Made by a program: the position numbers and the translations under genes
DNA from: Thermothelomyces thermophilus ATCC 42464
Lineage: Eukaryota > Ascomycota > Sordariomycetes > Sordariales > Chaetomiaceae
Direction: 5' to 3'
DNA: 64,000 nucleotides
NCBI RefSeq assembly: GCF_000226095.1
Contig: NC_016475.1
Location: 124,001-188,000, forward strand
In this document: positions 35,301 to 46,570 of the stretch, in pieces
Numbering within the stretch: the stretch's first letter is position 1
How the letters are laid out: the number at the start of each line of letters is the position of its first letter
The notes under the pieces: generated by a model
The model's database searches: none
The model's input: the letters and a program-made list of their open reading frames with translations, nothing else
Told to the model about the DNA's origin: nothing

Positions 35301-36880
35301 TCCTGGTTGGTCACGCCATACAGATGGCGCGGGTCGAACTTGTTGTTGTTAGGGTTGAAAAAGTCGTTGGTGATGACCATATGGTTCCAGGCGTCCACCC
35401 AATCCAACGGCAAGTCGTATCCAGCCTCAAGATTGCCGCTCAATCCGAGGAAGCGGGTCAAGAAGCGGTATATCGAGTAGTGGAAGGCGCCGGCATCGAG
35501 CGCGCTGTTCCCGGCCTCGCGGATGAAGAAACGAGAGGAATCGGAACTGGATGGTTCAAGGGCGATGGCATTGTCGGGTTTCTCCAGTTCCTTGGCCACC
35601 TTGGGTTCCCGGCCGCGCCCGAGATAGATGGATCCAAGGTCGTTGCCGCTGGTAATTTCTCCAAAGATGACAAAGTTCTTCTTGCCAACCTCACTCGCAC
35701 ATTTGCGCATCGCAGAACTGAACGCGGCCTGCGCATCAACAGTGACTTGAACGGCCTTGTCAATACGGAAACCGTCGACATCCAACATCCGGATGGCCAT
35801 GCACGAGAAGCGCTGGAGGCGAGCAGCTACCGAAGGCTCCCATTCGCGGAGGCGGTCTTGGACAGATGCGAATTTGGCGAGTTGGCGCTGCCAGTCGGGG
35901 TACACACCGAAGGCCTCGATATCGCCATACTGGTCGAAATCGCTGTCATAGCAACCTTTGAGCCCTGGCGGGTCAATTCGAGTCCCGTCCTCCAGCCAGA
36001 ACTGCGGATAGTTGCACGTCTCATTGTACTCGTTGCCGATATCGAAATCGTAGTAGCGCCTTTCCGGATCCTTCCAGAGAACTTTATGTTCTTCGGTACG
36101 GAACGGTGTGCTTTCGTTCAGGTAGCCCTCGAACCCGATCAGGTCGCCCAACCTGTCCTAGGGTTAGCCGTCCCGCCGGCCGCGAGAGAAGCAGCACATT
36201 GCATATTTACGTAGCCATAGTGTTGTCCATCACGACCCACATGCCGCGGGCATGGATTTCGTCAATGACCTGTTGCCATGTCTTGATGGTGCCGAAGTGC
36301 TTATCGAGCGTGGTCAGGTCGATGGGCTAGATCTCGCCGTCAGCACGGAGAGGAATTCGATGTGTTGTCCTTCAAGACGTACCGAGTACGAGTCTGCACC
36401 CCACGGAAGGTTGACGAAAGGAGAACCTGCGATGTAAAGACCCTACTTTCCCGTCAGAACAAGCTACCTGTGGTGTCGAGGGACCTCAACGGTGCGCGGT
36501 ACCTTGATTCCCATGCCAGTGATATAGTCTAGCGAATCTCTGAGGCCTTCGAGATCGCCGCCGAACCGGAGCTGGGTGCTCATCATGTCGGTTTCGTAAG
36601 GAGTGGAATAGATGTCATCGTTTGACGGGTCGCCATTGACAAAACGATCCAGGAAGATAGTGTAGAATGGCATCCGCCAGTTTTCCGGAGACGGAGCATA
36701 CTTGAAGTCGGGTTCATCATCCTGACGCGATCCCCAGTAGTCGTAAGGGCTTGTGGCTGACCGGTTTCTATTAAGATTGTAGTCTATCAGGCTGGCGTCG
36801 AACTTGCGGCCGGAAACGAAAGTCGGAAGAGAAAGAACCGTAAGAAGGAGCGTGCCAGTGAGGACGGAGGGACGAGTCAT
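29386..36880 (-). CDS. ags1: Cell-wall alpha-1,3-glucan synthase
   Basis: Six minus-strand exons: 36503-36880, 36383-36442, 36211-36326, 30867-36152, 30417-30793 and 29386-30311; phases agree and give 2380 aa, the usual size (about 2400). A signal peptide (TGTLLLTVLSLPTFVSG) is followed by an extracellular GH13 amylase-like domain (about 45-600) with MDVDGFRID-type Asp near 316 and FGEITSGND Glu near 350. A membrane helix lies at about 1074-1103. The cytosolic GT5 glycogen-synthase-like domain (about 1165-1660) has KIGGLGVMAQ and FVGRWSLQKGVDL. A Ser/Pro-rich linker precedes a multi-helix C-terminal region (about 1950-2375) thought to export the polymer. It makes wall alpha-1,3-glucan from UDP-glucose at the plasma membrane, with the GH13 domain possibly joining segments. 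The divergent neighbour at 39379 is a GPI-anchored GH13 protein. Confidence 0.95.
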
Positions 36881-39378
36881 CGTCACTGTCGCCCGCCTGT
36901 CATGGAGGGTGATAGATAATACGACGAAGCAAACGAGAGACAACAGAATACACAAACGACAGACAACGACACACTACACTGCAAAGCGTAACACGAAGGA
37001 GCGAAAGAGAGGCGATGCCATGAGGTGGATGAAGAAAAAGGTACACCCCAGGTTCGAAAGGAGCTGGCATCCAACGAGGGAAAGCCCCTTGTTCCAAAAC
37101 TCCAGAACGGCCACTTGCCCGTCCAGGAGGGAGCAGCTAAACGAGATTCTAAACTGGGAGTCTGGAGGCATCAAGGGCGGAGGTCCATCCAGGAGGTTCT
37201 CGACCCGCTCGGGTCACAGAAGGAGAGAGCCTATGGCGGAGCATGTCAGCATGGTGTATCTCTTGGCCGAATTGTTATCGGTCCATTCTCCGGGCGGTGC
37301 GCCAGCTGGGTACACGATGCGCTCCTGTTCCCAATGAGATTCAGCACAGCCGGAAGCCGGCAGAAACGCTCTTCCTGGGAGTGGGGTTCGTGGCCAAGGC
37401 GTTCCTTGAGCTCTCGTCCTACTGCCTCCCCACGTACTCGTAGTTATCCATCACCGTTTGCCACAAGCGGCTCTGCTATGCCGCGCTCACCGGAGAGTGC
37501 CGTGTAATGTACGTCGCCCGGGAAGTAAACCAGTCCTTTCGTTCCAGGAAGTCTGGCAGGGATCACGTTCGAAACCAAGTGCGTTTGAGCGCGGGAGTAA
37601 ATCCGACCTACCCGGCAGCACTTGCTGGCTAGTGTACTCAAGGTCGTGCAAAACCTGCGTTTGAGGTGGGGAGGGGCTCTCCTTCTTTCGCCGCATGTTC
37701 CCCATTGTGTCGACATCATCGGTAGCGTACTGTGTACTTGTAAGGGAATGTAGTCCGTTTGGCGTTGACATGGCTCCACTTTAGGATGGGGCTCTGGTCG
37801 ATACGAGGCTCCCCTTCAGGTAGCCGAGCGCCCGGGCTGAGAAAGTTGCATTCCGACAGCGAAGGCGAAATGGTCGATCGGCTTCGGTCAGGAACGGCGC
37901 GATCGTTGATCGCTAACAATGATTGCTGCCCATCTCCCGAGCGATTCCCACAACATCATGGGTGACGGCGCTTGGTCCCTTGCAAGGTGGGGGAAGCTCA
38001 ACTTCGTTCCTGTCAGCCATTAGTTATCCCATCTTCGCTGGTCGGATACGTCGTCGGGAATCTCACAAACTCACGCCGAGACCGGGGTCGCCGCGCGGGT
38101 CCTCGTTGTTGTCAAGGAAGGGGCATAATTTTTTTTCGTGGTCTGTCGTTTGCCCGTTGTGCCTGTGCGTGGTGCAATGCAGTGCGTTGAAATGGCCCCA
38201 CATTGGCCAGATTTTTTTCAGAAGCGCTGAAAGCCCCACAATGCCCACCTCGCGGCTCTCATGCTACAGCTGGTGTAAAGGCCCCTGCTGAGACACGCGA
38301 TAGTGGGTCTCCCGTAGAAAGAGCCCTTACCCTACCGAGGACCCAGGAATTTGAAGATAGAGAGCTGACAACCCGCTACAAGTCGTTGCCTCGAAAACGC
38401 CGAGTGTGACCTCCGATGGCAATCCTCCTGCACAGTAGGCCTGAGCACTTGTTAACACTGGCTGCGACCATGCCAATGTGTTACCGAGGCCTGGGTGTTC
38501 CCTTTTTCGAAATAACTACTAGTAGGTATACCCTAGCGCGTTCTCTTTCGTATTCTCGACCTCGGGGTGTTCTCTGTCCGATTCCAAACCGATCCAGGCT
38601 TCAGACTGACAAGGATGGTTAGATACATGGCCGGAGCACACACCGCAAACGCGACTCAGAGTGGTCCGGCATCCCCGGGCAGGTTGAACGAGCAGTACCT
38701 GGTCTCCACTTCCGCCTTCGTGATGGCACGCTTTAGCCATCGTTTACGAAGTACACTACTGTATGCCGATAACATGAGTGGCTTGGTGCATGATTGGGTG
38801 GTTCGACATTGTTCGGAGCATACGCCTTAGCGAGGAGAAAAAAAAAAAAAACCCGCTGTTCTCTCAACAGGGAAATCCTTTCAGGATCGTTTTGATACTG
38901 AGCCGCGGGTCAGACGCAGTGGCCCCCGGGCCGGGTGGTCCCCCTTGGGCCGTACAGTGCACTGGTACGGCAGGATGGCCACCCAGGCCTTTAGTTACCA
39001 TCACTGGCGCTATTCCAACCGGTTGGTGTCTTCTCTCCCCTAGCTTGGGGTAAACGAACTAACGTCTCTCCTGCAGCAAGCACCTCGACCCTTACGCTCG
39101 ACCCTTACGCTCAACCCTTACACTCGTTTCAACGTCATCTCCTTAGCACTTCACTTACACTCGTTCTAGTCTGTTTATGTCGTCTCTTGCTGCCGTGCTG
39201 CGTAATTTGTTGATGCAGCAGGGTACGCGAGAAGACCTGTTGTTAGCATCCGACCACAGTCACTCCTTGGGACGATCGACAGCCGATAAGACCGGTCCTT
39301 CCGAAGGTCTTTGGACCGGCTTAGAAGTAGGAACGTTATCTACTCGAGTACTCCCCTAGTGTTTTAGTCGCTGCGAAC
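36881..39378. promoter_or_regulatory. Shared divergent promoter region of the alpha-glucan genes
   Basis: This 2.5-kb region separates the start codons of the glucan synthase (minus) and the GH13 GPI protein (plus). No coding segment is supported, so it should hold both promoters and 5' UTRs. A 13-bp unit repeated three times lies about 260-295 bases before the plus-strand ATG. No specific transcription-factor site can be claimed. Confidence 0.55.
39084..39122. repeat. Three tandem 13-bp units in the GH13 promoter/5' UTR
   Basis: The unit CTCGACCCTTACG occurs twice perfectly, and a third copy has two changes (CTCAACCCTTACA). A further CACTTACACTCG word follows nearby. The tract is pyrimidine-rich, as fungal core promoters often are, and could bear repeated factor sites. 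Confidence 0.85.
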
Positions 39379-41103
39379 ATGCGGACATCCATCATCAGTA
39401 CCGCGGTGGCCACGGCCCTGGCCTTCGCCGGCTTGGGCTCAGCAGCCAACATAACCGAATGGAAGTCCCGATCCATCTACCAGGTCATGATTGACCGGTT
39501 TGCTCGCACTGACGGTTCCACGGATGCGTCCTGCGATGTCTCACGGTTCTGCGGCGGCACCTGGAAGGGCCTCCTGAACAATCTGGACTACATTCAGGGT
39601 GAGCATGTCGTGAATGACTACCTCCCATCCAAGGAGCTTGTTTGGCAGCCTAACCGGAATCGCGCGAGGCAGACATGGGCTTTACCGCCATCCAGATCAG
39701 CCCCATCGTGAAGAACATAGAGGAGCATACCTCCGTCGGCGACGCGTACCATGGCTATTGGTCGGTCGACAACTACGCCCTGAACGATCGTTTTGGTACG
39801 AAGCAGGATTTTGAGGACCTGGTGGCTGAGCTCCACAAGCGTGACATGCTGCTCATGGTTGACGTTGTGGTCAACAACATGGCCCAGGCTTTCGACAACG
39901 TCGTCCCGCCCAAGATCGACTACTCCAAGTTCAATCCGTTTAACGATAAGAAGTACTTCCACCCTTACTGCAATGTGACCCAGTGGGAGAACGCGACCGA
40001 CTATCAGAACTGCTGGTTGTACCCGTACGGCGTTGCCCTGGCCGATCTGGCCACCGAGACCAAGCCGGTGTCGGATGAGCTGGGCAGGTGGGTTAAGGAG
40101 CTTGTCGCCAACTACTCGATCGACGGCATCCGTATCGACGCTGCGAAGCACGTTAACGACGGGTTCCTCCCCGGATTTGTCGAGGCGTCTGGCGTTTTCG
40201 CTTTCGGCGAGGTTCTCACCGGGTTGCCGGAGGACATGTGCCGCTATCAGTCCCTCGGCTTGCTCCCGGGCATGCCCAACTACCTCGAGTACTACCAGCT
40301 CAACGAGGCTTTCAACGGTGGATCTATGGCCGATGTTGCCGAGATGCGCAATGAAGCGGCTTCCAGCTGCAACGACACCGCTGCGCTAGGAAGTTTCCTC
40401 GAGAACCACGACATGCCCCGGTTCGCCAACCGCAACGACGACATGGCGCTCGCCAAGAATGGCATGACGTACATTCTCCTCAACGATGGCATTCCCACAG
40501 GTAACTATACCCATTTAGAGGTCGTCTTATCGGCAGTGCGGCTGATTGCTCGCAGTCTACCAGGGCCAGGAACAACACTTCAAGGGCAACGGCACCCCCT
40601 TCAACCGTGAGCCCCTCTGGTCATCCGAGTACAACAAGGAATCGCCTCTGTACGTCCTCACGGCGACACTAAACAAAGTGCGCAACAATGCCATCAAGTT
40701 GTCGTCGGATTACATCTCGACGCCCTCGGAGACGCTCTGGGCCGATGTGAACCACCTCTGTCTGCGAAAGGGCCCGGACGGCAGCCAGGTGGTGTTTTGC
40801 ATCAACAACAAGAGCAGCCAAGGCGAAAGCTACCAAATAAGCGTTGGCGGTTTTCAGAAGAATGAGAAAGTTGTCGAGGTCTTGACTTGCAAGACCAACA
40901 CGGCGGACATCTCGGGCAATGTCACCATGTACATGAACAAGGGCGAGCCGAAAGTGTATGTTCCTCAGGCGGCACTGAGCGGCACGGGCCTTTGCGACAA
41001 GACTGAGGAGGATGGACCGAGCAGCGGGGCGGCTGCGTTGGGTTTGACCGGCAGCGTGGTGTTGACTGCTGTCATCGGATGGGCGGTAGTGCTCCTTGCG
41101 TAA
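39379..41103 (+). CDS. GPI-anchored GH13 alpha-glucanotransferase/amylase-like protein (AgtA/AmyD type)
   Basis: Exons 39379-39598, 39673-40500 and 40556-41103; 531 aa. A signal peptide (SIISTAVATALAFAGLGSAA) precedes the GH13 barrel: WKSRSIYQVMIDRFARTDG, MGFTAIQISPIVKN, DAYHGYWSVDNYALNDRFG. Region II GIRIDAAKHVNDG holds the nucleophile Asp, region III GVFAFGEVLTG the acid/base Glu and region IV SFLENHDMPRFANR the transition-state Asp. Region I reads VDVVVNNMAQ, with Asn where alpha-amylases have His. The tail (SGAAALGLTGSVVLTAVIGW) is a GPI signal. In Aspergillus, GPI-anchored members of this group are 4-alpha-glucanotransferases or amylase-like proteins encoded beside alpha-1,3-glucan synthase genes, as here. 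Likely role: shaping alpha-glucan in the wall or its primer, at the cell surface. Confidence 0.92.
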
Positions 41104-43863
41104 GTCACTCATTGGGGTGCGGTCATGCCGGCCAAGTCTCGGCATCGTGTTGGCCCTCTTCAAGTACAAAGGACGCATTATAATACCCATGAACTACCTA
41201 ATCTATCAACGCTGCTGAGTGCTCCTCGTAGCGTTTGCTTTCCCACAGGCCACAGATAGCGTAGATGCTTTGGGCACAGACACCAGCGAAGGACTTCGGA
41301 CTGCCGTTTCTCTTCCCTCCGTAACCTCCAGTCCTCAATCGCTTGGCCATCTGCGACAATTGGCTTTTGTATTCCCCCATCAAGTAATGCTTGAGCAAAT
41401 GCTGTGGAAGACTCGTATTATTGAAAGAGCCCCTGGATATCTGCCATCCCATCATCACGGCAAGATATGCCTATCGTGCCAAGTCAGCCAAGTCAAAGGC
41501 CCACTAGGATCCCCTCCCCCCCCCCACAACAAGCAACACAAGCCCCCAGCCACTGCCCCATATCATGGGAAAGTGGCACGACTGGAATGCGGGCAATTTT
41601 GCGGTAGGGTGGGACGGTAACGTTAATTACACATGTATGTACATACGTGCATACGTAGATACACTACATGCAGGATGACCAAAAGCCGAGTCTACATTAC
41701 ATTATGAAGTAGTTGTGGTGTAGATAGCGAGGCCTCACGAGGTTGGTCATCGTGTTCGGCCGCGCGGGATTGGGCAGACTGAGAAATTAAAGAAATGATG
41801 TAGGAGATGCGTACTTGCGAGAAGACGGGCAACAGTATAACATGATACTGTGCCTCGTTAGCATTTGAATGGGTCGTTGCTCAGGGGCCTGGACTCGGTA
41901 AGATAAGACCAGCTGCAGGGCTGCAGGGGCTAGGGGCAAAGAAAAGGTGGGACCGGTCCTGCTGCCTCCCTACCTACACAGTATCTCCGTACGTTACAGT
42001 ACCCCCACGCAGTTCAGACGTGCTCGCTACCATCTTCTTGTGCCACAACTAGTGTAGAGTTTGGCGAAATACCCTTCCTTCAAAAGATAAGAGGTTGAAT
42101 AGAAAGTGGAAGACCGGTGACAAGTCGCGTCCCGCATATGCAAGGTGGTATTGTAGGTCAAATTATTGTGCTTTAACAGGAAGGAAAAACGAGTGAAGAT
42201 CCAGAGGAATACCTACCTAAAAGTTTAAAGGGATATTCCACAGGGCGCGATGTGCGTGACCAATCATAGGAACGAGGCGCATACAGTACATACATGCTCA
42301 TATTACTCCGTAGATAAACGTGGGATGAGAGCCCTTATACTCCGTAGTACCCAGTAATCTACCCGACTGACCAAAAATGGTGTTCGCCAACCTCCACAGT
42401 GGTGACTAGGTACCTAATATGGATGGTGTGCCTCGCGCCATTCTACCAAGCGGTGAGAGCAGTCGCAAAGCAGTTCTAATTAGTTCCTATCTCCTCTTCC
42501 CTGAACATGAACTGAGCTTTGGTCCTCTGTTTCTTGTAAGGAATGTAACACCGGTATGAGGCCAGAACTTGAACCGCACATAATAAAGGGAGACTGACAA
42601 CGGAATCATAGTCCATCTCCAATCTCCCTTGGGAGAGAATGAGATCTAGATCAACCTACTACGCCACCGGGTACAATGTATAGCGCACTCAAACCGTTCT
42701 GTTCCAGGAGCATTGTTGATCAACAAACAGACCAATAAAAGGGGGATGACTCGTATGAAATGTTGACACGGTTTGTAGGACAACAACCTAGCCGCCTCAC
42801 ATTAATCCTAGCATGTGCATAACCTACGTGCTACGATGCTAACATTTCAGATCCTGTTAGGGCTTCTTACTCGACTCAGTGATATAGCGGAGGGAGTCCC
42901 CGATCTGCTGCTTGAGCCACCTCGCCAGTTTGGCTAAAATGCCTTCCCTGCTTGGAGCCAGTTAAAGAGAAGAATATCATTCATTTTCTCTACGCCAAAG
43001 AGACGAGCAGACGATCTCAACCCCCCGCGCACACACAATGACATTATCTTACAGTGTCAGTTCGTCGATAACTTCAATGTGCTAAGCAACAACAGGGACG
43101 TCTCAGAGCCAAAATTGTCGACAACATCTTTGACAGATATTGCTAGGCGCATAGTGTAGTATCGGAAACGAGAGCAAAGTCGTTTTGCTGTGATCGTCGA
43201 GGACGTAGCGTCACGCGAGAAACGGAGAAGCACGGAGGTTGTAGTTACGTTAGAAACTGATTTAGGCTTCCAGACGGAGATTCAGAAGCACGAAGGAAGC
43301 GGGCTGCTCGCACATGGTTTTACGCTTTATTTTTACACCCACATCGAATGCTCTTTCCGCTATAATTTATCTGGTGATGCACGGTGCTTGGGCTTACGGC
43401 AATTGAGAACCGTCTACACTCTGGGTTTGTTTATAAAGTCTGGGTTTACTCCTACTCCCTCCATAGCAGGTACGGAGTCAAGCTAACCGACTTGGGAGCA
43501 GTTGCAGGGATTCTCCTCTCCGTTGCTTCCCTGGTCGCCCCAACCAGGCAACTCCAACCGCTTTCAGGTGCAACGCACTGCAACAATGACGGTTGAGCAA
43601 CCGAGGTATTCGAGTGGTCTGATTCCCCTTCCCTAATGGATCATAGTCACCCGTGGCGGCCCTCGCAAGCGACATCAAAGGGAACGCCGGGGCTTGCTTC
43701 CTCCAGGAGCTTTGCACACATGACCTAAGGATTCGCAGCCCAAAAAAAGGCAGAACATTCCCAAGCTTTGCACTTTGCTCCGGCTGTTCGTGATACCCAC
43801 GGTTGCCGAATCTTTTACTCGAGTAGTCCCGGCCGCCTCGACTCCCTGCGGCAGGAAAACAAG
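41104..43863. other. Intergenic, one possible small spliced gene
   Basis: 2.7 kb without a clear gene. Two copies of TACTCCGTA occur at 42304-42312 and 42338-42346. A possible small minus-strand gene end lies at 42857-43081 (separate entry). The rest appears non-coding. Confidence 0.45.
42857..43081 (-). other. Possible end of a small spliced protein gene
   Basis: The minus-strand segments 43053-43081 and 42857-42947 join across a GTAAGA...AAGCAG intron. They read IEVIDELTLEGILAK, then LARWLKQQIGDSLRYI and TESSKKP before TAA. Codons favour C/G at third positions like real genes in this window. The upstream segment begins after a GCTTAG acceptor, but no start exon could be fixed. I do not recognise the protein. 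The evidence is weak but more orderly than the surrounding frames. Confidence 0.28.
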
Positions 43864-45588
43864 ATGGCATCCAACACCGACAAGAAGCCCGTCATCATCG
43901 TAGGCGCGGGGCTCGCAGGCCTCGTCGCCGCATTCGAGCTCACCCAGCAGAACGTGCCCACCATCATCGTCGACCAGGAAAATGCTGCCAATCTGGGCGG
44001 CCAGGCGTTCTGGTCGCTGGGGGGCCTGTTCTGCGTCAATTCGTCCGAGCAGCGCCGCATGGGCATCAAGGACTCGCGCGAGCTGGCGATGCGCGACTGG
44101 TTCGGCTCCGCCCGCTTCGACCGCGACAAGGAAGACTACTGGCCGCGCAAGTGGGCCGAGGCGTTCGTCAACTTCGCCACCGACGAGATGGAGAGCTACG
44201 TCAAGGCGCGCGGAATAGGGTTCCTGATGAACGTGGGCTGGGCGGAGCGCGGCGACGGGCGGGCGGACGGGCACGGCAACTCGGTACCCCGCTTCCACAT
44301 CACCTGGGGGACCGGGCCGGAGGTGGTGCGCGTCTTTGCCGAGCCCGTCAAGGCGGCCGAGAAGAAGGGCCTCGTCGAGTTCAGACACCGGCATATGGTG
44401 GACGAGATCATCGTCGACGAGAAGACGGGCCGCGCCGTGGGGGTCAGGGGACGGGTGCTGGAGCCAGACGATTCGCCGCGAGGAGTCAAGTCGTCGAGGA
44501 ATGTCGTGGGTGATTTTGAGATCTACGGCTCTGCCGTGCTGGTCTCCTCGGGCGGCATTGGCGGCAACGTCGAGAAGGTCAAGGCATGCTGGCCCGTTGA
44601 GCGCCTCGGACCTAAAGTCCCCGAGAACTTTGTCATCGGTGTGCCGGCACATGTCGACGGCCGCATGATCGACATCGCCGAAGCCGCGGGTGCCAATGTC
44701 ATCAACCGCGACAGGATGTGGCATTATACCGAGGGGCTCCAGAATTGGGACCCCATCTGGCCCGATCACGGCATCCGCGTCCTGCCCGCACCGTCCTCCC
44801 TATGGCTCGACGCCACCGGTAAGCGCCTGCCGCCGTTCCTCTATCCCGGCAGCGACACTCTGGCGACGCTCAAGTACATCTGCAGCACGGGTTACGACTA
44901 CACGTGGTTCATTACCGACCAGACCATTGTCGCCCGCGAGTTCGCCCTTTCGGGCTCGGAACAGAACCCGGACTTGACCAATAAGTCCATCTGGCAGCTT
45001 CTCACCCAGCGCGTCTTCGGTTCCCAAGGCACCGTGCCCGTGCAGAAGTTTGTCAAGCACGGCGTGGACTTTGTCGTGCGCGACAATCTCGAGGACCTCG
45101 TCAAGGGCATGAACGAGCTGGTCTCCACGGTGCCCGGCGCCCCGCAGCTCGACTACGCCCAGGTCGTCGAGGTCGTCAAGGCGCGGGACGGGCAGTTTGA
45201 GAACACGTACTCCAAAGACGCCCAGGCGATGCTGATCCACAACGCGCGGACCTACTGGCCCGACAAGCGGAGCCGCGTCGCGGTGCCGCACCGGCTATTG
45301 GACGTCAAGAACCACGGCCCACTGATCGCGGTGAGGATGAACCTGCTGACGCGGAAGACGCTCGGCGGGATCGAGACGAACCTGGACAGCAACGTGATGC
45401 GCCCCGACGGGACGGCGTTTCCGGGGTTATATGCCGCGGGCGAAGCGGCCGGATTCGGCGGCGGCGGCGTACACGGGTACAGCTCACTCGAGGGTACGTT
45501 CCTCGGAGGGTGCATCTTCTCGGGGCGCGCGGCGGGGCGGGCTATGGCAAGGGAGTTTTTGGGCGAGGGGGCCAAGGGGACAGAATGA
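43864..45588 (+). CDS. FAD-dependent dehydrogenase (fumarate reductase/3-ketosteroid dehydrogenase-like)
   Basis: Single exon, 574 aa, starting MASNTDKKPVIIVGAG. The Rossmann dinucleotide motif VIIVGAGLAGLVAAFEL is followed by the acidic ribose-binding end of strand 2 (TIIVDQE) and GGQAFWSLGGLFCVNS. The distal FAD site is GLYAAGEAAGFGGGGVHGYS near the C-terminus, then FLGGCIFSGRAAGRAM. This arrangement is that of the FAD_binding_2 group, close to bacterial-type KstD-like FAD-binding dehydrogenases of about 550 aa. There is no signal peptide or targeting sequence, so it is probably cytosolic. The electron donor or acceptor cannot be inferred. No intron and no obvious operon-like partner. Confidence 0.9.
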   Translation: MASNTDKKPVIIVGAGLAGLVAAFELTQQNVPTIIVDQENAANLGGQAFWSLGGLFCVNSSEQRRMGIKDSRELAMRDWFGSARFDRDKEDYWPRKWAEAFVNFATDEMESYVKARGIGFLMNVGWAERGDGRADGHGNSVPRFHITWGTGPEVVRVFAEPVKAAEKKGLVEFRHRHMVDEIIVDEKTGRAVGVRGRVLEPDDSPRGVKSSRNVVGDFEIYGSAVLVSSGGIGGNVEKVKACWPVERLGPKVPENFVIGVPAHVDGRMIDIAEAAGANVINRDRMWHYTEGLQNWDPIWPDHGIRVLPAPSSLWLDATGKRLPPFLYPGSDTLATLKYICSTGYDYTWFITDQTIVAREFALSGSEQNPDLTNKSIWQLLTQRVFGSQGTVPVQKFVKHGVDFVVRDNLEDLVKGMNELVSTVPGAPQLDYAQVVEVVKARDGQFENTYSKDAQAMLIHNARTYWPDKRSRVAVPHRLLDVKNHGPLIAVRMNLLTRKTLGGIETNLDSNVMRPDGTAFPGLYAAGEAAGFGGGGVHGYSSLEGTFLGGCIFSGRAAGRAMAREFLGEGAKGTE

Positions 45589-46570
45589 GGTCACTACAAG
45601 TGCACTCTCTCTTGCGTGTGGAGGCCAGGAGTTGTGAGGCTCGTCTATTATCTCAGGCGCCCCCTCGTGTTATACGTTCTACCGAACCGCCGTTGACGAC
45701 TCATGCATATAGGTTGCGCGGGTCTAGCGTTCAGGTAGAATGCGCCCCTCCGCCGTAGTGTCGAGTCGGCGCTCAAGAAGGTTTGTTCAACAAAGAAACG
45801 GGGTGCACCTCGATCGTTTCCGGCAGAATTGACGCCGCGAGAATTTGAAAGCGTAAAGCGCCCCGAGCTGGGAGATCGCTATTGTCATTCGGATATTCTG
45901 GACATGGAATGGAGTCCGGATTATGTACATACATGTGATATGTATATACATCCGGATTACTGAACAACAACAGCAGTCAATGAAGATCGATGGTGGGCAC
46001 GGACACCGTGATCCTTTTTGATGTGTATCCGCTGCCGACGATTCCCACACCACTCCCCCAGATTGGCTTTCCATAAGTATTAGGCAACCAAAAAAAACAA
46101 CGAACAGCAGTTGTTGCGAACATCAGTCACATTGAGATGCGTCAGTCGACGAGGAATTGATTGATTGCGCCCAGGCCGCGGACTGTACATTTTCCTAGTT
46201 TTTGAAGCTCATATCCATCGCGGTTGTTGCGCAAGGAACAACTAGTCCGTACCTTGGGCAGCACGTGCCCGTCTCTGACCCGCCCGCCAATGGCCCACCA
46301 AGCGAGCATCAGGGAATACGGACTGACCAGACCTATGAGCACTTTGCTGTGTTCACAGTTACGTGGGGAAGCCTCGAGCTCCTGCAACCCCATTTATTTC
46401 TGCAATGCGACCCGACTCCCGCGTTCGCGCTTCTTGCCTGATCGTGTCCCTCTTTTACTGGCCGAGGGAGGTGCGATTGTTGCATTTATGCCCAGTGGCC
46501 AGCCAAGTTCCAACGTCGCAGCTTCTTGGAGACCTTTCCTATCACCCAAAACGTCGATTCCCTCCCAACC
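45589..46570. other. Intergenic, no gene seen
   Basis: It contains the 3' flank of the flavoprotein gene and the promoter of the DUF7924-like gene. Short frames show no family resemblance. Confidence 0.5.

Noticed and set aside
35012-36214. 400-codon plus-strand open frame inside the glucan synthase gene
   Set aside because: It is a shadow of the GH13 domain of the synthase; no recognisable family or start context.
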